Origin: Heligmosomoides polygyrus polygyrus
Taxonomy: Eukaryota; Nematoda; Chromadorea; Rhabditida; Heligmosomidae
Assembly: GCA_947396885.1 (NCBI GenBank)
Contig: OX377202.1
Coordinates: forward strand, 106,080,198 to 106,144,197
Direction: 5' to 3'
Length of the DNA stretch: 64,000 bases
Under the pieces are notes generated by a model. The model was not told where the DNA came from. It did not search any database and saw only the letters and a list, made by a program, of their open reading frames with translations. The first letter of the stretch is position 1. Each line of letters opens with the position of its first letter. The position numbers and the translations under genes were made by a program. Of the stretch, positions 32,696-42,892 are shown piece after piece.

Positions 32696-33737
32696 AACAA
32701 GGGAGGTCAACGAACTCACCGTGGCAATTTTTAAAGGGTTGTAAGGGGTTGTCTGAAAAGAACCGCAGTGGTTTTCAAATTTCCTGCGGACATCTGTGCA
32801 GGTCAAAAATTGCAACAACAACAAAAAACCGTGTTACCTCAATGCGGACCGTGAAAGCAAAACCGATGTCTGGAACTGCCTTGTCGTGGTTAGAATGTAA
32901 ACTGCAAAAGGTTTGAGGCTGGAATAGTAGTGGAATTACAGCGAACTCACAATTTGTTTGTTAGCCGTTCAGTAACGGAAGTGGAACATTGATGTGCCCC
33001 GCTTACGAACATAGACGCAGTGACTGAATGGCTGAGTGGATGTGAGGGCGGACTGGCAGGAAATGGGTCAAGTGTTCGAATCCGGGGGTGGGTATTCTGC
33101 ATTGTTGTGTTCGCTCACTCTTCTCTTGTCGGTGTAAAGTGTATCTTGAACACTGTAGTGTACAATTCCGACACTATAACCTTATTTTAAATTGTCTGTT
33201 GATTTTTGATTTTTGTTTTAAAAAAAATTAAATTGTACCATTCGGGCTAAAATAACGTTATAATGACAGAATTGTACACTACAGTGTTCAAGATACACTT
33301 TACACCGACAAGAGAAAGCAAGCCCACCAATGCAGAATCCCCAATCCCGGATTCGAACCTTCGCCCCCTTCTTGCAAGTCCGCCTTCACATCCACTCGGC
33401 CGTCCAGTAGTTGTCGCCTTGCTGGTGAGCGCCGCACCTCAATGTTCCACTTCCGTTACTGTACGGCTAACAAGCGAATTGTGAGTTCGCTGTAATTCCA
33501 CTACTGCTGCAGCCCCAAACCTTTCGCAGGTTAGATTTTAACCTCAATATGGCAGTTCCAGAAGTCAGTTTTGCTTTACCGGCCCGCACTGAAGTGCAAC
33601 AGTTTTTTGCAATTTTTGACCTACCCAGATATCCGCCGGAAATTTGAAAACCACTACGGCGGTTCTTTTACAGTTCCCTACAACCTCAATAGGTCACTTT
33701 CAAAATTGCCACGGGACGCTCATTGACCTCCCTTGTA
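32696..33737. mobile_element. Foldback element with a tRNA-like segment in each arm
   Basis: Left arm (from GGGAGGTCAACGAACTCACC) and right arm (to GCTCATTGACCTCCCTTG) are inverted copies over ~500 bases, with centre near 33210. Each arm includes GTTCGAATCCGGG-type B-box sequence: plus at ~33073 after ATGGCTGAGTGGATGTG (Ser/Leu-tRNA-like A box), minus at ~33350. No coding capacity. Confidence 0.68.
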
Positions 33738-33789
33738 AGACTTTTGAAACCAAACAGAACTCTTCCGAATTGAAAAAAACCTTCATACA

Positions 33790-34060
33790 GGTTGAACTAC
33801 AGACTCAATAAGATGGTTAGAATTTTTTTTTGTTCAAGGAAAAATTAGACCAACTTTTTTTGGATTTTTTTACTCGGGATGCCCGAATGAGTGTAATAAT
33901 TTTATACAAATTTTACTTTTCGAGAAAAATAACAAATCAAATTTTCTTCTAAAGCGCAGCAAAACAGCAAGCGGTGCACTAAAAGGCCAGATTGCGCCAT
34001 GCCCTCGAAGAGCTCGTCGCGATTTTTATTTGATTGATAGCGTAAATGCCTTTACATGGA
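33790..34060. repeat. FB2 fragment
   Basis: Contains AGATTGCGCCATGCCCTCGA and GATTTTTATTTGATTGATAG, the FB2 module, at 33990-34045. Confidence 0.5.
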
Positions 34061-35476
34061 ACAACGAGGTATGTGCGTTCTTAGCAATTGTACTTGTTGC
34101 ATTGTCTACAGGTATGTATAAATATAAACATATAAATATAACCAACATATACATAACACAAATCTACGCAAGTAGTATTCCCCTTTTCCATTTCATAACT
34201 CAACTAGACAAAAGAAACTACGGGATATATCGCGTAGATGAGCAGCATTGGTAGGTGGAAACGCCTAAACATTTTAATTTTTCCCCTCTTTTTTCCCGAA
34301 ATTTTCCCGCTTCACTCGCCCAATATATGTTGGCTGAACACTGTGGAGGTCATACGTACTTGAGTACAAAATGGTTGGGCGTTCCAACCTACAAAGTGCT
34401 ATTATCGAACTTCATAAGTGTTTGCAATACAGAAGACTAGTGGCGGACATGGTATTTTGCTACCGTATTCTAAGAAGAGAGGTTAAGCTACCTTCGAGCA
34501 AATAGTGGGTCTATAGGCCTACTAGCCCTAGAATAAATAGCCTAAATGTTCGTTACACTGGGATAAATCGAAGACATTACTCAACTGTTTTTCATTCTTT
34601 TTTCTATCGATGTGCTAGATGGATGAGTCTTCTTCCTGTTGAACTATTTCAGACGAACACAGCTAAAGTTTTTAAATAGAGAATTGTGAGGTTGGATCTT
34701 CCGCGATTACTAAATACCGGCATTTTTGCTAATCCCGAATTCTCTAGGCTATGGTCAATCCACTTTCAGCATTGTTCAGTTTACTGCAGATCTGCCTGCC
34801 TCTCCGTTAGCATATGCTCAATGGGTCGCGAGTTTTCTGAGATGCGGTGCTGTGTTACTATGATCTAATACCTGTTTGTGTTGTGTGTTGTTGTTTTTTT
34901 TTAGTCATGCTTACTGAGTCATTATGCTGCTCTCTTTTTGTGCTTGACGTCGGCGGCTGTTATTCAAAACTTAAGTACAGAGGAGCCTATGCAATACACT
35001 GATCTTACATTTGTGTTTTTCTTTATATATAATGTATATACAGCTTTATTCTCGACATTGATACAATGTACTACTGCAAATTCGGTTTGATTATCTCAGT
35101 TACTATGGAAGCAGCCTCGAATGGAAGCGTAATGAAGGCCTAGGTATGACCGGAATTAAGACCGGACTCCTAGGTGCTTCCTTCTGTCTAGCTGCTCGAA
35201 AGTGATTTCAGTACTCCATCGGAATCACGCCATAGTTATACTGTTCGCCAAACCGATCACTGCATCCAAGGTTTCAATAAAGTTATTTGCTTAAATTCCT
35301 TTCATTAATTTATATACTACTTTTTGACTCATTACACGTTTGTTTGTGATTGCAGTCCCCTCGTACTTAGGCTTTTGAATGCTGCAAAACACTGGCCCTA
35401 CCAAAGTTGCAGTGCATGCTGTTAATATACTTCACTTGCTTCACCATTGTTCTTTATGGCGCACGTTGTGCACAAA
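34061..35476. other. Unassigned AT-rich DNA
   Basis: No gene or repeat recognised. Short frames (34030-34254, 34686-34868) carry no family motif. Confidence 0.4.
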
Positions 35477-35499
35477 TAAATAAATAAATAAATAAGGTC

Positions 35500-36571
35500 G
35501 GCACGCAAACGAGATATATTGTGAAGGTCCTTTCCGTGTCTCGAAGAACGGTTCAGGACACAGTAAAACGCTACAAGGAATTGAAGGCCGAACAGGAGGA
35601 AGAGGGCGTCCCACGACAGCCACCAACGGGAAAAACGTAAAACTCGTAAGAGAAAAAATCTGGAGAAAATCCAGGAGATCGATGCGCCAGATGCCAAAAG
35701 ACGAAGGAATAAGCGAAAGGTCAAGAAGGAGGATAGTCAGGGGAAAGCTTGAGAAGTTCCCTTATGTCTGCAGAAACGCCAGCTCCTGACGGAAGCTATG
35801 AAGAAGAGGAGATTGGAATGATGCAAAAGGATGCTGCAACGATTCACGGTGGCACGCGCTCGAGGCTTCGTCTTCAGCGATGAAAAGATTTCCACGTTGA
35901 ATCGAGCTTTCAACTCCCAAAATAAGAGGATCATTGGGGACTCGCTTGCTGATGCTACGCTAAAGGACGACTTCAGGAAAGTGCGAAAAAGCCTCAATCC
36001 ATTATGGTTTGGGGAGGAGTCACATCTTCAGGAAAAACTCCACTTGTTCTCGAAGCTGGCGTGAAAATGAACGCAGCGGTTCACAAGGATATCCTGAAAA
36101 AAGGCCTCAAGCCGTGGGCCGATTCCCTCTTCGGAAAAGCCTGCTGGTGCTTCCAACAAGATTTTGCTCCAGCACAAAAAGCGAAAGTGGTCCAGGAATG
36201 GTGCGCCGAGCAACTGCCTGACTTCATCACACACGACGAATGGCCCTCCAGTTCTCCGGACCTTAACCCGATGGATTATTCTGTGTGGGCCGTCTTAGAG
36301 AAAAAAGCCTGCTCTACCAGACACCCAAATTTTTATCCTCTTAAAGAAGCGCCTTTGAAATCCTGGAACAAAACTGATGAACCGTACCTGCGTGCCACAT
36401 GCGAAGCCTTTGTCGAACTTCTGAAGGGCTGTGTTGCGGCTGAAGGCGACCATTTCGAAAACTGTTAGCATGCTTTGAATTGTCATGTTTGTAATAGATA
36501 ATTTTGATAGTTAAAACTGATCTGCCAATGCAATCGAATTTTTAGTGTACGGGAAATTTTGCCGCACCCTG
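35500..36571 (+). pseudogene. maT-family (DD37D) transposase, 5' truncated and frameshifted
   Basis: IS630-Tc1-mariner superfamily transposase. N-terminal part is broken across frames (KRYKELKAEQEEEGVPRQPP near 35570). The first catalytic Asp is in FVFSDEKIS (~35875); then a frameshift; the frame 36004-36468 carries VWGGVTSSGKTPLV, CFQQDFAPAQKAK (second Asp) and SSPDLNPMDYSVW (third Asp), with 37 residues between the last two, the maT signature. The 3' terminal repeat CCAGGGTGCGGCAAAATTTC (reverse) ends at 36571. The 5' end is lost into an AAAT repeat at 35477-35497. Confidence 0.75.
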
Positions 36572-36599
36572 GACATGAGAATCTTATTCAAATAAAGGT

Positions 36600-37095
36600 G
36601 GTTATGACATTAAAGAAAGGACTTCAGCAATGACAATCAATACAAAATAACTGCAACAACTATAATTGTGAACGCGCATATCCCCACCATGCTGCTTCAT
36701 GTAAGCAGCATTTACACTATCAATCAAATGAAAACCGCGACGTCTTGGACGAGTGCATGGCGCACCTCTTCTCTTTCCACTAAAAATTTATGACTTTCTG
36801 TTGTTTAAAACAAGCTTTAAAAAGATTATTTTTCCACGAAAAATTAGAATTTTATAAAATTTCAAACAAAGTGTTCACTTATTGAGTAAGTGAATTAAAG
36901 GTTTAAAGAAATTATACTGAAATTTTTCTCGAACAAAAAACTGTAAACAGTGCAACAGCTACAATTGTTAAGACCTCGTTGTTCAAGGTAAGCAGCATTT
37001 ACACTGTCATTCAATTGAGAATCGCGACGAGCTCTTCGAGTGCACGGCGCAATCTGGCCTTTTAGTGCCCTATACTGGCTTTTTTTCCTTTTTCT
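36600..37095. repeat. FB2 foldback copies
   Basis: Two units with CACTATCAATCAAATGAAAA..GAGTGCATGGCGC (36715-36760) and CACTGTCATTCAATTGAGAA..GAGTGCACGGCGC (36999-37055), in the same orientation. Confidence 0.55.
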
Positions 37096-37267
37096 CGCTC
37101 TCACTTTACTTTCGTCGGCATTCTGATGCAATTAGTTGACTGAGCCGCACGCTATGAGGTGTATAAATAAAAATAAATAAATAAACTTTATTTTCGTCCT
37201 ACCTAAATGGCCCTCTTATCCGAGAGAGGGCGTCCTCTCTAACCTCAAACTTGGGTAATTAAACCTG

Positions 37268-37550
37268 GTAGTCGCGTGTAGTGCAGTCGGAGGAAGTGCC
37301 GGCTGTCGCGTGCATCCGATACCAGGTTCCTGTTTCGGATTTCCCGCCCAGGCCAACTAAGCCTTCCGGGGTCGGTGAATTGGTACCAGACGTGTCTGGG
37401 AAGGATAGAGCGTTGAATTGTTCATCGGCTGGCCACCGCAAGTCATTGTATGGGCAAATACGCATTCAAGTCGCCTCCACGACGTCCCGTAGAAGTAGAA
37501 TGCGCTGATGCATCCCAGAAATAATTCAGTAACGCTGTCCTTTATCCTTT
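37268..37550 (+). mobile_element. SINE1, copy 6
   Basis: Head GTCGCGTGTAGTGCAGTCGG, body and tail TAACGCTGTCCTTTATCC. It directly follows the TTAA-element end motif CTCAAACTTGGGTAATTAAA. Confidence 0.78.
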
Positions 37551-38461
37551 ATTCTTTAGATTTTGATTACATAGCCAATCTTACGCGTATTCTGTTTTTC
37601 CCGCTTGGGTGAGTATTGTTATTGGCAAACACAGTAAACAAACAATAAATAAATAAATAAACCAGCAGCTCGGGTTATTAGCGTGAGCGGAGTGGCGACT
37701 GAACATTGGTTCACGAATGATTTTGTCCGTGATGTATACAAAGCAGCAAAAACACTGTACGAGGCTACTTCTAAACAGGCCCCGCTCAGTAGAAAATTGG
37801 TGGCGGGGAGCAACTTGAGATAAAATGGGGTGTAATTAAACTGACAGCTAACGCCTAGACTCCGCGGCGCGGGCAGACGATCATGACGACGTCAGGACCT
37901 AGTAGGACTCCACAACCAAGGGTTCACTTCCGAATTAAGGAAGCAACTTCACAAACATCGGAAGAACCACCGTCAGCTGAACAGATCCACTCACGACTCC
38001 TTCCGCCCCTTCGGCCTCGAGGTAGCACAACTTTGCCGCTGTCGCTATACATTAGACAACCTGAATAACGTGTTGCACGAAAATATTGTGAGAGGAGCTT
38101 CTAGTCTGGGCAGCCGATGCTAATACGTGGCTGAAGGGGGCCGAGCACTCTGCGAAAAGCCCGCTGCTGATGAATGAGCGCGGTAGTGAAGCATGTCACA
38201 CGCCACGCTTCGCCGGCTCCTTCCCCATTGACTCCATGAGGGTCTTCGCTTGACGGCTTCTCTCTGAGGGCGGTTTACCTCCGCTCTCTGAGACCTATCT
38301 CAGGTCGGTTTATGAAAGGTCTAAAAGACATAAAGACGAAGCTAGAGCCACCCCAGATACAAGACGTCCAGACAAGGAAGGGCTCATAGGAAAAGCTGAA
38401 GTTCTTCTTCGAGGCCGCTACGGCTCATTCATAGCTTCTAGAATAGTATGAAATAGAATGG
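37551..38461. other. Unassigned DNA
   Basis: 37883-38068 is a 61-residue Ser/Pro/Arg-rich frame (SRTPQPRVHFRIKEATSQTS) of unknown nature; 38100-38440 is GC-balanced with stops in all frames. It could be a decayed retroelement; not recognised. Confidence 0.35.
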
Positions 38462-38680
38462 AGGATGGCATTACCCAATCCCTTTTGGGACGCGCCAAGC
38501 ATTCTACTTCTATGGGTTGTCGTGGAGGTGGTCTCAACGCGTATTTGGCCATACAATGACTTGCGATGGCCAGCCGATGAACAAGTCAGCTATTTAGGGC
38601 CGTTTATACTTCGACGCCGAGCGGCGCCACGTATTGTGACCACAATGATCGGGCCACACAATCAATCAATTTCGCCGTTA

Positions 38681-38814
38681 GGGGTCGTTTAGTGTGCGCG
38701 CGAGGCGCGACACGATGCCATGTGTAGCGGCCGAATTGATCAATCGCGTCGCTCGATCAATTTGGCCACTACACATGCATCGCGTCGCACGTCGCGCGCA
38801 CATTAAACGACCCC
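38681..38814. mobile_element. MITE M2 of the train
   Basis: Ends GGGGTCGTTTAGTGTGCGCG and CGCGCACATTAAACGACCCC, a near-perfect palindrome, with TTA at 38678-38680 and 38815-38817. Sequence family not seen elsewhere in the window. Confidence 0.78.
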
Positions 38815-38817
38815 TTA

Positions 38818-38946
38818 GCCCTAGTTTACACTTGCGCCGCGACGCGGCACTACGTTCGATGTAGATATCGATTTTTCGCGCTGCCCGGTCGATATCTATC
38901 CCGACCATCGTGCCGCGCCGCGCAGCGGCATAAGTATAAACTAGAG
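38818..38946. mobile_element. MITE M3 of the train (MITE2 type)
   Basis: Ends GCCCTAGTTTACACTTGCGC and GGCATAAGTATAAACTAGAG, with TTA at 38815-38817 and 38947-38949. Confidence 0.78.
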
Positions 38947-38949
38947 TTA

Positions 38950-39084
38950 AGGCCCCGTTTATACTTCGTCGCGGCGCGGCGCGATGGCCACGCAATGAGG
39001 CCAAATTGATCGATCGCGTCGCACAATCAATATGACCACTATACGTGGCGTCGCGTCGCGCCGCGACAAAGTATAAACGGAGCC
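38950..39084. mobile_element. MITE M4 of the train (MITE1 type)
   Basis: Ends GGCCCCGTTTATACTTCGTC and GACAAAGTATAAACGGAGCC, with TTA at 38947-38949 and 39085-39087. Confidence 0.78.
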
Positions 39085-39087
39085 TTA

Positions 39088-39403
39088 AGGGCCATGCACA
39101 CTTCTGCAACACCGCGGCGCGGCAACAGGAGCGACGGCCACCTCCGCGAAATCCGGCGGTTGCGGCGCAGTCGCGTTAGAGCATCGTTATAGGCAACAGG
39201 ACCGACGTCCCAGTGCATGTCGCGCCGCTTGGAATGGTTTGAACCATTCCAGCCTGCGGCACTCAGCGCGGCATCGCTGGCGATAGCCGCAAAAGTGTGC
39301 ATGCCCCCTTCTGCGGCACGTGCCGCTATGTCGCGCCGCGCCCGTCGCGGCCCTATAATTCATCATGGCCGTGCCGAGCTGTCGCAGAAGTGTGCATGGG
39401 CCT
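39088..39403. mobile_element. MITE M5 of the train
   Basis: Ends AGGGCCATGCACACTTCTGC and GCAGAAGTGTGCATGGGCCT, with TTA at 39085-39087 and 39404-39406. Contains an inner palindrome TGGAATGGTTTGAACCATTC near 39228-39250 and a second GTGTGCATGCCCCCTTCTGC junction, so it may itself be composite. Confidence 0.72.
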
Positions 39404-39507
39404 TTACACATGCCGTCGCGTCGCTCGGCGTCGGAAGTATAAATGGGGATTTATTCTCCCCAGACTAGTCTGGTACAAATTCACTGACCCCGGAGGGATG
39501 GAAGGCC

Positions 39508-39707
39508 ATATCTGTCCTAATCGGAGAGGGGGGGGCACCACTAGAAGAACGAAGCAAACACATACCCGACTTCCCCGACTAGGAAGCTTCATAGGAAAGC
39601 CTCTCGTAGGCTCATGGTAATCTCCTTGTGAAATAGTTGAATTTCAATTCCACCATCGATGTTGGAATACCTGGTTGAAGTGCCCACTTCCCTCCGCTAG
39701 GATAGAT
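39508..39707. mobile_element. ~200-bp TIR element inside SINE1 copy 7
   Basis: Ends CTGTCCTAATCGGAGAGGG and CCCTCCGCTAGGATAGAT are inverted. SINE sequence is interrupted exactly between GATGGAAGGCC and CTGGTTGTTCTGGGCG. Related ends at 40981-41190. Confidence 0.6.
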
Positions 39708-39803
39708 CCTGGTTGTTCTGGGCGAGAAATCCGAACCAAGAACCTCGTATCGGGTATATGCGACAGCCGGCACCTCCTCCGACTGCGCTACACGCGCTCA
39801 GAA

Positions 39804-40280
39804 TGGAATGATATGAATGAATTAACGGAAATTTCGTTCAGACTCACAAGAATAGAGGAAGAAGTGCTCTTTAAATCCAAAGGAAGCTTACAACGGTTAG
39901 CTTCTGAGCTGGGCTTCTCTTGTACCTCATTTCACGGACGTGATGTTTCTACGGCTAAAGCAATAGTAGCTTCTGATGGGTTTCAAAGTCCAGGCTTTTT
40001 AGGAAAAGCAAAAATAAAGGCAAAAAGTTGTCGTTTAGCCATTTCTTAGTACGCTAGAAAGGAGAAGCTAAGGATAAGATATGTTTATAGAGGATCCGTG
40101 ATCTCTATTTCTTTTTAGGATGACTCATAGTTGAGCAATGTAGCATAATCTAGTGGCTCATCAGCGTCGTCGTTGTTGTTCTTTACAGTGTAAATACCAA
40201 TCAGCCAAACAGTAGAGCAGCCTGTCAGTCTTTTAGCTTGCTGTTTTACATTGTAGATTTAGATAATAGTAAAAGTTTAA
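39804..40280. other. Unassigned DNA
   Basis: Open frame 39810-40049 (+) reads LTEISFRLTRIEEEVLFKSK and continues to SLQRLASELGFS; it is protein-like in composition but not recognised. No splice or family support. Confidence 0.3.
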
Positions 40281-40585
40281 TTACCCAAGTTTGAGGTGGA
40301 GCAGTCGCACGTCCACAAAGAGCCGCTTGGCGCAGTCCAAGAGGCAGTCTATCGCCAGCCGTCAGAATGTTAGCCTACGAGAGCAGTAGATTTCAGTAAA
40401 TAATGAAAACTACGAGCCAGGTTAAATAAAACTGTTGCTTAAATTTCTCTAAAAATTTGATTTCGAAATTTTACAAAAATTCTATTTTTTGCGGCAAGAA
40501 GGTCTAAAGCTGATTCTAGGGTACATAGGATACCTATGCCACGCTGGATTTTGCAGACCATACCTCGAACTTGGGTAATTAATTG
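40281..40585. mobile_element. ~300-bp TIR element ending in TTAA
   Basis: TTAATTACCCAAGTTTGAGG at the left and ACCTCGAACTTGGGTAATTA at the right are inverted, each bounded by TTAA. Single ends of the same family occur at 30866, 37243 and 58911. Confidence 0.6.
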
Positions 40586-40980
40586 CTTATTTAACAACTG
40601 TAACAAATCAAGAAAATATAATAGTTACAGAAGACCAATCTCTAGCTCACTGTAGGCTTCTTTTCTACAGATTAAATAGGCAGAACCGGCTGGTATGATG
40701 TGAAGGCGATGTAGCATATTCACGTTAAAAACTAGAGGCTCTCCAAAACAGGCTTCGAAAACATTTTCATTCAGGGAAAATTTAGTATGAAGTTCTAATT
40801 CACCGGCCCCATAAGTTAAAACGTTGTTAAAATTTTATAAAATTCTCACTTTTAGAAGAAAATAACGGTCTAAAGCTTCACTTAAAGAGTAGGAAGAGGG
40901 CCGTTGTTGGTGCCACAAAAGAGATTGCGCCATGCCCTCATCCAAGGCGGCGCGTTTTTTATTCGATTCGTAGACAATTT
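40586..40980. repeat. FB2 fragment and AT-rich DNA
   Basis: GAGATTGCGCCATGCCCTCA then TTTTTTATTCGATTCGTAG at 40921-40975 is the FB2 module; the rest is AT-rich. Confidence 0.45.
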
Positions 40981-41190
40981 CTGGGATCTATCCTAGTCGG
41001 AGGGTGGGAGGGCAACCATAAAGTACCAGTTGCCTAGGTCGTCCCCTGCCACACCACCATATTCACTAAATTTAATTGAAAATCCCAGCAATATGGGACA
41101 GCAGCTGATGCTCTCCCGTAGAACCTCAAGGTGGAAGGCAACGGAGACGCAAAAACACTGCATGCCCCCTCCGATTGGGATAGGTCCAAT
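40981..41190. mobile_element. TIR element (GGATCTATCC ends)
   Basis: Left GGGATCTATCCTAGTCGGAG and right CCCCTCCGATTGGGATAGGT are inverted; the GGGAGGGC/GCCCCC flanks extend the arms. No coding frame. Confidence 0.55.
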
Positions 41191-41275
41191 TTCTGTTCCA
41201 TAATTTTTAACTGCCATTTTTATGCCATGTATATTTCATTTTAATATTGATTTTTTTATTTTTTTATTTTTTTTG

Positions 41276-41562
41276 GGCGCGTGTAGCGCAGTCGGAGGAG
41301 GCGCCGGCTGTCGCGTGCACCCGATACAAGGTTCCTGGTTCGGATTTCCCGCCCAGGCCAACCAAGCCTTCCATCCCTCCGGGGTCGTGAGTTGGTACCA
41401 GACTTGTCTGGGAAGGATAGAGCGCTGACTTGTTCAGCGGCTGACCACCGCAAGTCATTGTATGGCCAAATACGCATTCATGTCGCCTCCACGACATCCC
41501 GTAGAAGTAGAATGCGTGGCGCATCCCAAAAGAGGGATTGAGTAACGCCGTCCTTTCTCCTT
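41276..41562 (+). mobile_element. SINE1, copy 8
   Basis: Full length: GGCGCGTGTAGCGCAGTCGG head and TAACGCCGTCCTTTCTCC tail, in a poly(T) context on its 5' side. Confidence 0.8.
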
Positions 41563-41639
41563 TTGTCCTTATTATTTTTATTTTTTATTAGTTGCATAAT
41601 TTTTTGTATATTTATTTATAATGGTTTAGCGTTTGTCTT

Positions 41640-42065
41640 AAAAAGCAGGAAAATGCCATTTTTAGTGCCAACGAAGAGATCGCGCCATGCACTTTTCGAA
41701 GACGTCGCGATTTTTATTCGATTGGTAGCGGAATTTCTGCACTGTCACACCTGCAAACGATACAATAAAAGCAACCGTAAAAGACACTTTGACGCTTCAC
41801 ATAAGTATCATTTACGCTATCAATCAAATAAGAATCGCGACGAGCTATTCAAGTGCATGGCGCGATCTGGTCTTTTACTGTGCTGTAAAATTGCTGCCTT
41901 GTTGTTATTTCATCATATTTTCTCAGAAAAGAAAAGAAATTTTCTGAGAAAATATGATGAAATAACAACAAGGCAGCAATTATACAGCACATTAAAAGAC
42001 CAGATCGCGCCATGCACTCGAATAGCTCGTCGCGATTCTTATTTGACTGATAGGGTATAAATGGT
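41640..42065. mobile_element. FB2 foldback with a perfect 41-bp central palindrome
   Basis: Arms 41889-41929 and 41941-41981 are exact complements (AATTGCTGCCTTGTTGTTAT at the outer edge), and imperfect symmetry continues out to ~41815 and ~42060 through GAGTGCATGGCGCGATCTGG. A third module copy lies at 41665-41730. Confidence 0.7.
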
Positions 42066-42892
42066 GCTTACGTGAAAGTTGTCCTAAAATTTCCTTCAGT
42101 AACAGAAGTATTCTAGCCATCTCCGTAGTATAATCTGCTTGAAGGTCGTTTTGATTTGAAGAGGATCACTTTGAATTCAGAAGTATTTAATCTGTTTAGA
42201 AGAGTGTCTAATTTGACGTGAAAGTGGTATATCGACATAATAAGCCAATATTTCTGCAAATGCTTTGAAATCTCTCAACAGATAATCCTAGTGATAAGAA
42301 AATCGAACAGAGTACATGATTCTTCAACTTTTTTCTATTTTTTTTTCAGAAGAAACACTTCATATGAAATCAGCTACATAGAAAAACAATACACAGCAAA
42401 CCAAAGCTAAAAAACTGGTAAGAATCCGGTAAAACGGACCAACACTGCTAGAAAACATGGGATTCTCTACAAGCAGAAGAAGGCTGAAGGCAGCATGTAA
42501 TCGAGTGGTTGCGTGCGGCAATTATTTCAGCGTCATTCGAAGAACTGCCAGGAAAATTGGTATGCAACGAGCATATGCCTCGGATGGCCGCTCCTCTACG
42601 ACATATGGTCGTTGTTTCGAACGCATTTCGAGAATACGCCGTGCATTCTTTCCCTTAGAGAATGCACGGCTTCCCCTCTTAATTCCGCTGTCCTTTCGTC
42701 TATAATTTAGAAAATTTGCCTTGGAAGAGCAATCAAGGCTATGCTCACAAGTTAAGAAAAGCCAACGGAGTGTAGACGGCGAAGTTCGTCGAAGCTCGAA
42801 GAACGAGGACGTTCTCACATTGCCAAGTCGTCGAAAATTAGGTGGGTCGAGCACATAGTGCACTTCACTGGCACTCACTAGGGGCAAAGACC
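42066..42892. other. Unassigned DNA with a small hairpin
   Basis: No gene recognised. 42638-42670 has perfect 12-bp arms (GCCGTGCATTCT) with a 9-base loop. Confidence 0.4.

Larger units (their letters stand above)
38597..39450. mobile_element. MITE M1 (MITE1 type), split by four further MITEs
   Basis: Left piece 38597-38677 begins GGGCCGTTTATACTTCGACG; right piece 39407-39450 ends GTCGGAAGTATAAATGGGGA. TTA lies outside both ends (38594-38596, 39451-39453). Elements M2-M5 occupy 38681-39403. Confidence 0.75.
38462..39803 (-). mobile_element. SINE1, copy 7, interrupted by MITEs
   Basis: Tail and body 38462-38593 continue at 39454-39507 and again at 39708-39803 (head, CGACTGCGCTACACGCGC). The gaps are the five-MITE train (38597-39450) and a ~200-bp TIR element (39508-39707). 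Confidence 0.78.

Noticed and set aside
36009..36234. Extra frames over the maT transposase
   Set aside because: Other-frame shadows; the catalytic motifs are all in 36004-36468.
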